In this document: one piece after another, positions 7,126 through 15,678 of the stretch
Layout: each line of letters starts with the position of its first letter
Position numbering within the stretch: the stretch's first letter is position 1
Source of the DNA: PZPK01 sp041590075
GTDB lineage: Bacteria > Pseudomonadota > Gammaproteobacteria > Pseudomonadales > Oleiphilaceae
Direction: 5' to 3'
DNA: 25,840 nucleotides
Assembly: GCA_041590075.1 (NCBI GenBank)
Contig: JBFHUL010000047.1
Coordinates: 1 to 25,840 of the forward strand
Notes under the pieces: model-generated
The model's input: the letters and a program-made list of their open reading frames with translations, nothing else
The model's database searches: none
Told to the model about the DNA's origin: nothing
Made by a program: the position numbers and the translations under genes

Positions 7126-8922
7126 ATGCTTGGCCCTGAAATTGAACTGAACCTGAACATACCTGAGCAAACCCAGCATGCGCTCTCGTTCGCCGAGCAT
7201 ACGCCTGCCGCCATAAAACGTTGGGTAGGTGAACTCCCCAAAGCCAATATCGGTGAAACTTCCCGTCAGCTTTATCAGGCCATTATTGAACTCAACAAAA
7301 TGCCCTTAGAGCCCGCGGATCGCTCCGAAATCCTCGAAATTATGCGGCCCAACATCCGCTTTGTATGCCAGGAATTAGCCAAACACTTTCTCAATCAGTC
7401 CATCGCCTTACCCGAAAAGCAGCAGAAAATCGCCAACCTTACCCAAGCCATGCTGATTCACCTGGCCACCGGTTATAAGATTGTGCTGATGGACAGCCTG
7501 TCTTCGATGGGCAGCGAAAAAGTACGCAAGAACTTCGCCTGCGCCGCCCACCGCATGCTCAGTGAGTACGGGCAGGTCCTGCTGCACAGCCAGCAGCTCT
7601 ACACGCTCGCCCCAAAAGGAATTTGGCAAGAGATGCATGAGGTGTATCAGTTCTGCGAAACCATCGACCTGATGAAGTACGTGATTACCGACGAAAATAA
7701 TCAGCATCGCCGGGAATCGCGCATCGATAATGCCTACAAGCGCAATCTTCTCTTGAGTTGCAGCCGCCCCAACCAATTGCGCCAAAGTGATCTGCAAGCC
7801 ATCTATGAAACCTTTGAGGAATGGTCGGAATACGTCGAAGTAGGTGCGGAGTTTTCTGGCAATGCAGTCTTCGTGATTAATATGCAGCAGGACTTGCCAC
7901 CACGCTATCGTAGTCTACTGCCCGATAACCTGACGGACTATTACTACGGTTTTGATACCGCCGAGCTGGTGAGTCGTCTGAACAGTCATTTGGGCTCGCT
8001 CAAACATCGTAAGGACGATGGCATTCGTCATATCGAAAATCCGGTGGGCCTGTCCGAACCTTTACTTGCCCATCTTGATCATGCCTTCGGCATACTGACC
8101 AAACGTACCTTCAAACGAATCACCAATGACGGATCGCTGCACCTGTGTGCAGGCTTAAGTGCGGCCCATTACTATGTTGCAGGTGAAGTGGAGTTTCATA
8201 CCCAGCTTATGACGCCAAAAGGCGGCGACGGTAGCGACGACAGTAATATCTTTATGCAACGTGCACGTCGCCAGCACGACGCCTGGTCGGACGCTTTTGA
8301 TGCCACCGGTGCGGCCCAGAATACCGGCCCCGCAAGTAGTCCGATCAGTTTTGATCGCCCGGTGAAGGCAGACGGCAGCAAAACCTACCCCTGTTATAAA
8401 GTGCCTCTGTCCAATACCAGCCCCGGCGGATATTGCATGCAATGGAGCGGCGACGTACCCGCCAACATACAGGCAGGTGAAATCCTGGCCGTGCGAGAGT
8501 CTGAAAAACAACCCTGGAGTATCGCAGTCATTCGCTGGATCAGGCACGCCAAACAGAAAGGCACCCAGATCGGCATCGAATTACTTGCTCCACATGCGCG
8601 CCCCTGTGGCGTTCAATTACTACAGAAAACCGGCGCGCCAAGTGAATACATGCGCGGCCTGCTTTTACCCGAACTGAGCAGCATCGGCCAACCGGCAACG
8701 CTGATCACCCCCCGCGTGCCCTTTCAAAGCGGTAACAAAGTATCGTTACGCCACACCGACGAAGAACAGAAATGCGTACTCGAAAAGCGCATCGCAGCGA
8801 CCGGCAGCTTCAGCCAGTTTGAACTTTCTGACGGCGTGCAGCTCGATAAACTCACGGGGAATTCCAGCACACCAATGACCGACACTGAAGACGACTTTGA
8901 CTCGCTCTGGCCGACGCTCTAA
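7126..8922 (+). CDS. fimW: FimW-like c-di-GMP-binding (PilZ-type) protein
   Basis: This 598-residue cytoplasmic protein most resembles the protein encoded just before fimX in Pseudomonas aeruginosa (PA4958, FimW), a c-di-GMP receptor that promotes type IV pilus assembly and surface attachment. The long N-terminal part (about 1-320) is helical and without a domain I recognise. A PilZ-like barrel probably lies near 415-500, with an NxSxxG signature at Asn430-Thr-Ser-Pro-Gly-Gly435. The second PilZ signature, RxxxR, is not visible in the usual 20-30 residues upstream; an isolated RTFKR sits at 327-331. The tail is acidic (DTEDDFDSLWPTL). ATG 7126 has a weak ribosome binding site. The FimX-like gene follows after 54 bp, so joint transcription is likely. 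The name rests mostly on recalled similarity and this neighbour. Confidence 0.75.
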   Translation: MLGPEIELNLNIPEQTQHALSFAEHTPAAIKRWVGELPKANIGETSRQLYQAIIELNKMPLEPADRSEILEIMRPNIRFVCQELAKHFLNQSIALPEKQQKIANLTQAMLIHLATGYKIVLMDSLSSMGSEKVRKNFACAAHRMLSEYGQVLLHSQQLYTLAPKGIWQEMHEVYQFCETIDLMKYVITDENNQHRRESRIDNAYKRNLLLSCSRPNQLRQSDLQAIYETFEEWSEYVEVGAEFSGNAVFVINMQQDLPPRYRSLLPDNLTDYYYGFDTAELVSRLNSHLGSLKHRKDDGIRHIENPVGLSEPLLAHLDHAFGILTKRTFKRITNDGSLHLCAGLSAAHYYVAGEVEFHTQLMTPKGGDGSDDSNIFMQRARRQHDAWSDAFDATGAAQNTGPASSPISFDRPVKADGSKTYPCYKVPLSNTSPGGYCMQWSGDVPANIQAGEILAVRESEKQPWSIAVIRWIRHAKQKGTQIGIELLAPHARPCGVQLLQKTGAPSEYMRGLLLPELSSIGQPATLITPRVPFQSGNKVSLRHTDEEQKCVLEKRIAATGSFSQFELSDGVQLDKLTGNSSTPMTDTEDDFDSLWPTL

Positions 8923-8976
8923 ACACCCGGCATAAACGCCACTCGCGAAAAGTCATGGCAGACTGAAACAAACTAA

Positions 8977-11076
8977 GTGAACAGCATGAGCAGACAGACC
9001 GACACCCTATTTTTACTGATCTTCGACAAATCCCAGAACGACGCAGAACGACTCATCAGCCTGTTACGGAATGCCGGCATTGCCACCCGCGCCAAACAGG
9101 TGGCCGATGAGGAGCAACTTGACGAAGCGCTGGAACAACAAACCTGGGATTTGTTTCTGGTGCGCGCCAGCGATCTCGATGACGTCGATCAGGTGTGCCT
9201 CAAAATTCAGCAGCGCGATCGTGATACCCCCGTGGTCGTGCTCGCCGATGCCTACGACCCGGAAGGCATCGTCCCGCGTCTGAAATCCGGCGCCAAAGAC
9301 GTCGTTGTGATCGAGAACGAGCCGCATATCGTTGCCGTGGTAAAGCGTGAAGTTGACAATCTGAAGCAGCGTAAACGCTTGCGAATGATGGAAGTACAGA
9401 TACGCGACATCGAACAGCGCTGCGAACTGCTTCTGGACAGCTCCAAAGACGCCATCGCTTATATCAACGACGGTATGCATATCTATGCAAACAGCTCTTA
9501 TCTCAGCTTTCTGGGGTATGACGATATCGATGAGATGATTTGCATTCCCGTGCTCGACACTCTGGATCGCGAGTCGCAGGAGAAATTCAAAGACCTCAGC
9601 AAGAACTTCTTTGAACGCGAGGGGAATGAAGCCCTGGAAGGCGTTCCCATGAAGTCTGTGCGCGAAGACGATACCGAGATCCCGGTACAAATGAGTTTAT
9701 CTGAAGCCAGTTATGACGGCGAGCGATGCCTGCAAATTGTGCTGCGCCCGGAAGAGGATAACGCCGAGCTGCAGGAAAAACTCAAGCAAATGAGCCAAAT
9801 GGATCTACTGACCGGGCTCTATAACCGCCAGTATTTCATGGAACAGTTACACGCCGCCAAAGAAACCGCGCTGAAAAACAAACAGCAGTTTACTGTCCTG
9901 TATATGGCCATTGATGATTTTCAACAAATCAAGGCCGACCTCGGAATTGCCGATGCCGACCTGGTGCTGCGCGATCTGGCCCACACACTGCAGGAAAACA
10001 CCGAGGAAAACTGGACTCTGGCACGCCTGAGTGATGACGTGTTCGGCATCATCGCACCCGCGCAGAATGGCGATCAGGCACTGGAACTGGGCAACAGCTA
10101 TCGGAGCAAAATAGAAGACCACTTATTCGAGGTTGAGGGCCGCACGCTACAGATCACCCTCAGCATCGGGGCCACCCTCATTACCGACAATGCGCCTAAC
10201 ATCAAAGACATTCTGAGTCGCGCGCAAATCGCGGCCGAAGACGTCAGAGAAGAGGATGGTCACGAAAAAGGCAACGGCGTGCAGCTCTACAAGCCGAAGA
10301 AAGACAGCCCTCTGGAAGATCATGATATTGCCACCCAACTCATTGAAGAAGCTCTCGATCAGGATCAGTTTAAACTGCTGTTCCAGCCAATCATCGCGCT
10401 GCGAGGGGAAAGCGAAGAACATTATGAGGCGTTTGTACGCATGATTAATGAGAAGGGTGAAGAAGTGTCTCCCTACGACTTTCTACCACCCAGCGGCCCG
10501 ACCACCATGGCGAACAAAATCGACAAGTGGGTGATTCTGCAAACCATCAAGCATTTGAGTGAGCATCGCTCTAAAGGGCACGACACCAAGCTCTTCATCA
10601 ACCTCACGGCAGAAACGATTCAGGACAAGGACTTCAGCTCATGGCTGAATGTGGCACTGCAAGCAGCACGACTGCCCGGCGACTCCCTGATATTCCAGAT
10701 CTCCGAGTCGAATGCCATCACCTACCTGAAACAGGTCAAAGAGTTTGCCAAGGGCATCAAGACCCTGCATTGCAAACTCTCCGTGAATCAATTTGGCCTG
10801 GCACTCAATCCATTTAATTTGCTGAAACATCTCGACCCGGAGTACATCAAACTCGAGGGCAGTTTCACTCAGGATATGCAAAAGGGTGAAACCGAGAAAG
10901 AAAATGCCAAGGAAATGATTCAGAATCTGCAGGCCATGAGCAAGTTGACCATTGTGCCTTTGGTAGAAAGTGCTTCCTTGCTGTCTACACTCTGGCAGGC
11001 CGGCGTGAACTACATTCAGGGCTACTACCTGCAGGCGCCCACCACCGAGATGAATTACGACTTCAGCGAAGAGTAA
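8977..11076 (+). CDS. fimX: FimX-like degenerate REC-PAS-GGDEF-EAL protein
   Basis: The protein has 699 residues, like P. aeruginosa FimX (about 690), a c-di-GMP receptor for type IV pilus assembly and twitching. Domain order: receiver-like (about 9-125), PAS (about 145-260), GGDEF (about 270-440) and EAL (about 450-690). All are degenerate: the receiver phospho-acceptor position reads VRAS where Asp is expected, GGDEF is SDDVF (352-356), and EAL is EAF (484-486). The EAL domain keeps the FQPI segment (469-472) used for c-di-GMP binding in FimX. It is therefore likely a receptor with no cyclase or phosphodiesterase activity (inference). The start is either GTG 8977, directly after an in-frame TAA, or ATG 8986; neither has a strong ribosome binding site. 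Its stop abuts the mazG stop with no base between. Confidence 0.88.
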   Translation: MNSMSRQTDTLFLLIFDKSQNDAERLISLLRNAGIATRAKQVADEEQLDEALEQQTWDLFLVRASDLDDVDQVCLKIQQRDRDTPVVVLADAYDPEGIVPRLKSGAKDVVVIENEPHIVAVVKREVDNLKQRKRLRMMEVQIRDIEQRCELLLDSSKDAIAYINDGMHIYANSSYLSFLGYDDIDEMICIPVLDTLDRESQEKFKDLSKNFFEREGNEALEGVPMKSVREDDTEIPVQMSLSEASYDGERCLQIVLRPEEDNAELQEKLKQMSQMDLLTGLYNRQYFMEQLHAAKETALKNKQQFTVLYMAIDDFQQIKADLGIADADLVLRDLAHTLQENTEENWTLARLSDDVFGIIAPAQNGDQALELGNSYRSKIEDHLFEVEGRTLQITLSIGATLITDNAPNIKDILSRAQIAAEDVREEDGHEKGNGVQLYKPKKDSPLEDHDIATQLIEEALDQDQFKLLFQPIIALRGESEEHYEAFVRMINEKGEEVSPYDFLPPSGPTTMANKIDKWVILQTIKHLSEHRSKGHDTKLFINLTAETIQDKDFSSWLNVALQAARLPGDSLIFQISESNAITYLKQVKEFAKGIKTLHCKLSVNQFGLALNPFNLLKHLDPEYIKLEGSFTQDMQKGETEKENAKEMIQNLQAMSKLTIVPLVESASLLSTLWQAGVNYIQGYYLQAPTTEMNYDFSEE

Positions 11077-11976
11077 TCAGCTGCTGGCGAGCTTGGCTTC
11101 GTCCCAGAGACGGTCCAGTTCAGCCAGCGACACCGCATCAATGTGCTTACCGGCCGCCTGCAACTGCGTTTCGATGTAGGCGAAGCGCGTCATGAACTTT
11201 TGATTGGTGGCCCTCAAGGCTTCATCCGGAGACACCTTCAGAAAGCGTGACAGGTTTACGCAGCAGAACAACAGGTCGCCCATTTCATCCACCAGTCGAG
11301 CATGTACCTCAGGGGCCCGAAAGTCACCTTGGGCGGCATCAACTTCATCCTTGAGTTCCTGCAATTCTTCTTCCACCTTGGCAAATACCGGCGGCAGGTC
11401 CGGCCAGTCGAAGCCGTGCTGCGCCGCCCGGCGTTGCAGCTTTTCAGCCCGATTCAGGGCAGGAAGATTGTTCGGGATATCGCCGAGGAGACTGGCAGGC
11501 TTGGCGCTCGCAGCATTCTCATGCTGTTTTTTAAGTGCGCGCTCCTGCTGCTTGATTCGCTCCCACTGCTGCTTGATGTCTTCATCGGAAAAATGCGTGC
11601 CTTCCGGAAAGTAGGCGCGTAAATCACCGTCAGGAAAAACATGCGGGTGGCGGCGCACCAGTTTCTGTACCACGTTATCAACCACGCCATCGAAATCAAA
11701 ACTTCCCTCTTCTGCACCCAGTTGGGCATAGAAAATCACCTGAAACAGCAAGTCACCCAGCTCGTCTTTCAGATCCTCCTTATGCCCCCGCTCTATTGCA
11801 TCGGCGACCTCATACGCCTCTTCGAGGGTGTGATGCACAATACTGGCAAAGTCCTGCTTCAGATCCCAAGGGCAGCCATGCTGAGGGTCACGCAGACGCG
11901 CCATGAGATAGCGCAAATCGTCGAGGCTATATGGCGGTGAAGGCTTACCTTGTGTGTTGTTTTGCTGTTCATCCAT
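11077..11976 (-). CDS. mazG: Nucleoside triphosphate pyrophosphohydrolase MazG
   Basis: MazG hydrolyses (d)NTPs to NMP and pyrophosphate and can lower (p)ppGpp effects in E. coli. The product (299 residues) has the usual two tandem MazG domains. The first carries CPWDLKQ, then EEAYEV and DELGDLLFQV; the second carries EEELQELKDE and DEMGDLLFCCVN. These acidic EExxE and ExxD motifs bind Mg2+. I place the start at ATG 11976, which overlaps the relA stop by eight bases (ATGGATGA), as expected for coupled genes. An ATG 21 bases further upstream, within relA, would add seven residues (MKRGVNV) and is less likely. It is last in the cysM-rlmD-relA-mazG direction, the order known from Pseudomonas. 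Confidence 0.95.
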   Translation of the reverse strand: MDEQQNNTQGKPSPPYSLDDLRYLMARLRDPQHGCPWDLKQDFASIVHHTLEEAYEVADAIERGHKEDLKDELGDLLFQVIFYAQLGAEEGSFDFDGVVDNVVQKLVRRHPHVFPDGDLRAYFPEGTHFSDEDIKQQWERIKQQERALKKQHENAASAKPASLLGDIPNNLPALNRAEKLQRRAAQHGFDWPDLPPVFAKVEEELQELKDEVDAAQGDFRAPEVHARLVDEMGDLLFCCVNLSRFLKVSPDEALRATNQKFMTRFAYIETQLQAAGKHIDAVSLAELDRLWDEAKLASS

Positions 11977-14218
11977 TACGTTTACGCCGCGCTTCAATTA
12001 CGTTGGGAAGTTGCTTGAGTTTGGCCAATACCTTGCCCAGGTCCTCGAGCGAAGAGACCTCCATTACGATAGAAATCGTCGCAATATTCTCCTGCTCGTC
12101 GGAGTGAGTGTTCACGCTGGTCAGGTTGACTTTTTCGTTCGCAAGTACGGTTGTGATGTCGCGCAAAAGCCCTTCCCGATCGTAGGCCTGTATTTCTATC
12201 GTCACACTGTACAGGGCATCCGGTGCCAGCCCCCATGAAACCTCAATAATACGATTGGGCTCCATGTCTTCGAGCTGCAAGACATTCATACAATCTTGCC
12301 GGTGAATCGAGACGCCACGACCAACGGTGATGTATCCCACGATGGGATCGCCGGGAACAGGGTTGCAGCAATGGGCGATATTTGTGAGCAGACGCCCTAC
12401 GCCTTTAATGCGTATGTCATCGCGCCCCTGATCAAGCTGCTGCTGTTCTGCCTTGGGCGTGCTGAGGCGCAGATCGAGTTGCTGCTCTTTGGGCTGCAAC
12501 AATTTCTGTGCAATGTGTGCCACGTGCGTGGGTTTGAGATCGCCAGCACCGATGGCGGCAAACATATCGTCGGGCGTTTTGTAATTGCTGCGCACCGCCA
12601 ACTCGCGGAAACCTATTTCGCCGATCGATAAACGACGGAATTCATCCTCAAGAATGGCCCGGCCATCCACAATATTCTGATCGCGGTCCTGCATTTTGAA
12701 CCAATGCACGACTTTCGCCCTTGAACGGGAGGTTTGAATGTAGCCAAGGCTGGGATTCAGCCAGTCACGGCTCGGCGCAGGATGATTGGACGTGAGTATC
12801 TGCACCTGCTCGCCGGTTCGAAGGGGATAGGTCAACGGCACAATACGGCCGTTTACCTTGGCGCCCCGGCACGCATGCCCTACTTCGGTATGCACTCGGT
12901 AGGCAAAATCAACAGGTGTCGCACCACTGGGCAGATCCACCACATGACCGTCGGGCGTAAACACATAGATACGATCGGCACCGACATCTGCGCTCAGCTG
13001 GTGTGCAATCTCCGACACATCGCCCACTTCTTCCTGCCACTCCAGAACTTGGCGCAGCCAGTTGATTTTCTCTTCGTAGCTGGTAGAACGGGATTTGGTA
13101 TCCGTCCCTTTGTAGCGCCAATGCGCACATACGCCCAACTCGGCTTCTTCGTGCATGTCAAAGGTACGAATCTGCACCTCCATCACTTTGCCCTCCGGCC
13201 CAATCACCGCGGTATGCAGAGAGCGATAGCCGTTTTCCTTGGGGTTGGCAATGTAGTCATCGAACTCATAGGGAATATGCCGCCACAAGCCATGTACGAC
13301 CCCAAGCGCGGCGTAACAGTCGGGTACCGACGGGACCAGCACGCGGAAGGCGCGAATGTCGTATATCTCGGAGAAGTCCAGATTTTTGCGGCGCATTTTG
13401 CGCCAAATACTGTAAATATGCTTGCTGCGACCGGCCACTTCACCGTCGATGTGCGCGTTCTCAAGCTCTAGCTTGATGCGATCAGTCACTCTGCGGATGA
13501 ATTCATCGCGATCGAGCCGGCGCTCGTCCAGCAATTTAGCGATCTTTTTATAGGCCGAACCATGTAAATACCGGAACGAGAGGTCTTCCAACTCCCACTT
13601 GATGTAACCGATACCAAGACGGTGCGCGAGCGGTGCATAAATATCAAACACCTCTTGCGCCACACGCTGACGTTTTGCAGGTTTGGCCGTCTTCACCGCC
13701 CGTATGGCACAGGTACGTTCGGCAAGCTTGATCAATACAACCCGCACATCGTCGATCATCGTGACCAGCATCTTGCGGACGTTATCGATTTGCCCCTGTG
13801 TTTGACCCAGCACCGCGCCTTTGAACGGACGATGTGTGGCCGAAATCGCAGCCATCTGCGCCACGCCTTCGATCAGGCGCGCCACCTCCTCACCAAATTC
13901 CTTACGGATGACGTCGATACTGACTTTACCCTCACGCACGCCCCGATACAGGATAGCGGCAATAATGGCGCGCTGATCCAGTTCCAGCTCAACCAGAATC
14001 TGCGCCATTTCAAGGCCAATCTTGAAGCTACTGTGGTCCCTGGCCCAGATACGATCTTCCGCTACGGCCCTGGCTTCAACCTCCATACTGGTTTGACAGG
14101 CACGACGGACTTCATTGATATCTTCAAAGTCTGTGCACTGGGAAATATTCTGCAGCCAGCGCTCAATGCCCTCTTCTCCGTCGGCATTGGCAATGTAGTC
14201 TTCGCGTACCTTGACCAT
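11969..14218 (-). CDS. relA: (p)ppGpp synthetase RelA
   Basis: RelA binds ribosomes stalled with uncharged tRNA and makes (p)ppGpp from ATP and GTP/GDP, starting the stringent response. The 749-residue protein (E. coli: 744) shows an N-terminal hydrolase-like domain in which the catalytic His-Asp pair is replaced by Tyr91-Arg92, so it should be inactive. The synthetase domain has EFDD (318-321), the ExDD signature of monofunctional RelA as opposed to the RxKD of bifunctional Rel/SpoT. It then has a TGS domain (about 414-476), a helical part, a zinc-finger-like region with Cys617-Cys618 and Asp642-Cys643, and a C-terminal ACT domain (about 668-745). TAGCAGGA before ATG 14218 is an adequate ribosome binding site. 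SpoT is not in this window. Confidence 0.97.
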   Translation of the reverse strand: MVKVREDYIANADGEEGIERWLQNISQCTDFEDINEVRRACQTSMEVEARAVAEDRIWARDHSSFKIGLEMAQILVELELDQRAIIAAILYRGVREGKVSIDVIRKEFGEEVARLIEGVAQMAAISATHRPFKGAVLGQTQGQIDNVRKMLVTMIDDVRVVLIKLAERTCAIRAVKTAKPAKRQRVAQEVFDIYAPLAHRLGIGYIKWELEDLSFRYLHGSAYKKIAKLLDERRLDRDEFIRRVTDRIKLELENAHIDGEVAGRSKHIYSIWRKMRRKNLDFSEIYDIRAFRVLVPSVPDCYAALGVVHGLWRHIPYEFDDYIANPKENGYRSLHTAVIGPEGKVMEVQIRTFDMHEEAELGVCAHWRYKGTDTKSRSTSYEEKINWLRQVLEWQEEVGDVSEIAHQLSADVGADRIYVFTPDGHVVDLPSGATPVDFAYRVHTEVGHACRGAKVNGRIVPLTYPLRTGEQVQILTSNHPAPSRDWLNPSLGYIQTSRSRAKVVHWFKMQDRDQNIVDGRAILEDEFRRLSIGEIGFRELAVRSNYKTPDDMFAAIGAGDLKPTHVAHIAQKLLQPKEQQLDLRLSTPKAEQQQLDQGRDDIRIKGVGRLLTNIAHCCNPVPGDPIVGYITVGRGVSIHRQDCMNVLQLEDMEPNRIIEVSWGLAPDALYSVTIEIQAYDREGLLRDITTVLANEKVNLTSVNTHSDEQENIATISIVMEVSSLEDLGKVLAKLKQLPNVIEARRKRNG

Positions 14219-14266
14219 TCCTGCTACCTGAATCTGGATACCTGACGCGCGCGGTACGGGCGTCTT

Positions 14267-15616
14267 TTACTTGGCCTCAAACAAGGCAATGGATTCCACG
14301 TGGGCCGTGTGCGGAAACATATCCATCACACCCGCCTTCACCAGGCGATATCCCTTCTCCACCAGCACGCCGGCATCGCGGGCCAGTGTGGCGGGGTTAC
14401 AGGATACATAAACCAGACGCCGGGCGCCAAACGCGGGCAGGTAATTCACCACATCCAGTGCGCCGGAACGCGGCGGATCGATCAGGATTTTGTCGAAGCC
14501 TTCTTTCGCCCAGGCTTCCTGCGTGAAGTCAGCCTGCAGATTCGCGCCATAAAACTCCACATTTTCGAGCCCGTTCAAAGTGGCATTTTCACGCCCCCGC
14601 TTGACCATGGCTTCGTCGCCCTCAACGCCAATCACGTGGCCAGCTCGTTTGGCAAGCGGCATGGTAAAGTTGCCTAATCCACAGAACAGATCGAGCACCC
14701 TATCCTCCGGCTGCAAATCCAGCCAGTCCAATGCTCTCGGCACCATCTGCCGGTTAATCTCTGCATTCACCTGTGTAAAGTCCATAGGGTGAAATGCGAG
14801 CCGCACCTGCTCCGCCGTAGCGGATTCGCTGACGGGCAGGGAATAATACAGTCTGTCCTCACCACCCTCCGGCCACAGTTTATGCACAGTATTGGGTCCC
14901 TTGGGCTGCAAATAAACATCGAATCCCTGCTCGCGGCCAAATGTCTTTAGCTGCTGCAAGTCATCTTCAGTCAGAGGCTCCATATGGCGCACCACCAAGG
15001 CCACCTGCTCGTCGCCAATTGCCACTTCAAATTGCGGCAACGCACGATAAATACTCAACCCTGCCACCAGTTTACGCAGAGCCATCAGTTTATTACCCAA
15101 TCGTGCGTCCAGAATGTAGCAGGATTCAATATCTGCGATAAAGGCGCTGCGCTTCTCCCGAAAGCCCACCAGCACCTCCTCACGCTTGCTCACATAGCGG
15201 ACCCCCAGGCGCGCTTTGCCTCGGTAACCCTGGGTTGGCCCCCGCATGGGAGGCATCCACTGTTCAGGTTCCAGATTACCGAAATGCCTGAAATGCTCCG
15301 CCAACACGCTTTGCTTGAACGTAATCTGGGCATCGCTGTCCATATGCTGCAAACTGCATCCGCCACACATTTCTGCGTGCTTACACGGTGGCGTCACACG
15401 ATCCGGAGATGCCTGCAGCACCTCTATGGTTTTCAGCTCATCGAACTTAGCACGGCGTTCTACATATTGCGCCATCACCTGTTCACCGGGCAGCGCGGCA
15501 TCGACAAACTGTGTCTTGCCGTCGCACTTGGCGATACCTCGCCCTTCGTGACTCAAGCTTTCGATATCACACTGAATGGGCTCCTGTGGAAGTTGTTTCC
15601 TGCGTCTTCTGGCCAT
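14267..15616 (-). CDS. rlmD: 23S rRNA (uracil-1939-C5)-methyltransferase RlmD
   Basis: RlmD (RumA) uses SAM to methylate U1939 of 23S rRNA. The 449-residue protein has an N-terminal basic stretch (RRRRK), a TRAM RNA-binding domain (about 10-70), and cysteines for a [4Fe-4S] cluster at 78, 84, 87 and 166 (motif CxxxxxCGGC plus SCYILD). The Rossmann methyltransferase core has the SAM motif DLFCGLGNF (309-317), DPPRSG (380-385) and the catalytic Cys406 in VSCNPATLARD. All catalytic residues are present. AGGAAC precedes ATG 15616. It lies upstream of relA with 48 bp between, the same order as in E. coli (rlmD-relA, barA divergent) and Pseudomonas. Confidence 0.96.
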   Translation of the reverse strand: MARRRRKQLPQEPIQCDIESLSHEGRGIAKCDGKTQFVDAALPGEQVMAQYVERRAKFDELKTIEVLQASPDRVTPPCKHAEMCGGCSLQHMDSDAQITFKQSVLAEHFRHFGNLEPEQWMPPMRGPTQGYRGKARLGVRYVSKREEVLVGFREKRSAFIADIESCYILDARLGNKLMALRKLVAGLSIYRALPQFEVAIGDEQVALVVRHMEPLTEDDLQQLKTFGREQGFDVYLQPKGPNTVHKLWPEGGEDRLYYSLPVSESATAEQVRLAFHPMDFTQVNAEINRQMVPRALDWLDLQPEDRVLDLFCGLGNFTMPLAKRAGHVIGVEGDEAMVKRGRENATLNGLENVEFYGANLQADFTQEAWAKEGFDKILIDPPRSGALDVVNYLPAFGARRLVYVSCNPATLARDAGVLVEKGYRLVKAGVMDMFPHTAHVESIALFEAK

Positions 15617-15641
15617 GTTGTTCCTGATTACTGCTTTTGCG

Positions 15642-15671
15642 AGAAAAGAAATGATGCGTTCGGGGCATCAT
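15642..15671 (-). terminator. Hairpin with U-rich tail after cysM
   Basis: ATGATGC (15651-15657) and GCATCAT (15665-15671) form a perfect 7-bp stem with a 7-base loop. Read on the minus strand the stem is followed by TTCTTTTCT. This fits an intrinsic terminator or attenuator between cysM and rlmD. The stem is A/T-containing and short, so read-through is likely. Confidence 0.5.
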
Positions 15672-15678
15672 CCGGGCG

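Noticed and set aside
9064..9690. 208-residue open frame on the minus strand inside fimX
   Set aside because: The opposing frame encodes clear receiver and PAS sequence; the minus frame is His/Phe-rich with no domain.
12734..13471. 245-residue open frame on the + strand opposite relA
   Set aside because: It lies wholly antisense to well-matched RelA sequence, has a His/Arg-rich composition typical of shadow frames, and shows no domain.
13622..14245. 207-residue open frame on the + strand opposite the relA 5' end
   Set aside because: Antisense shadow without motifs; covers the RelA N-terminal domain.
14230..14271. GACGC/GCGTC repeat between rlmD and relA considered as terminator
   Set aside because: The T-run lies on the wrong side for the minus-strand genes, and no + strand gene ends here.
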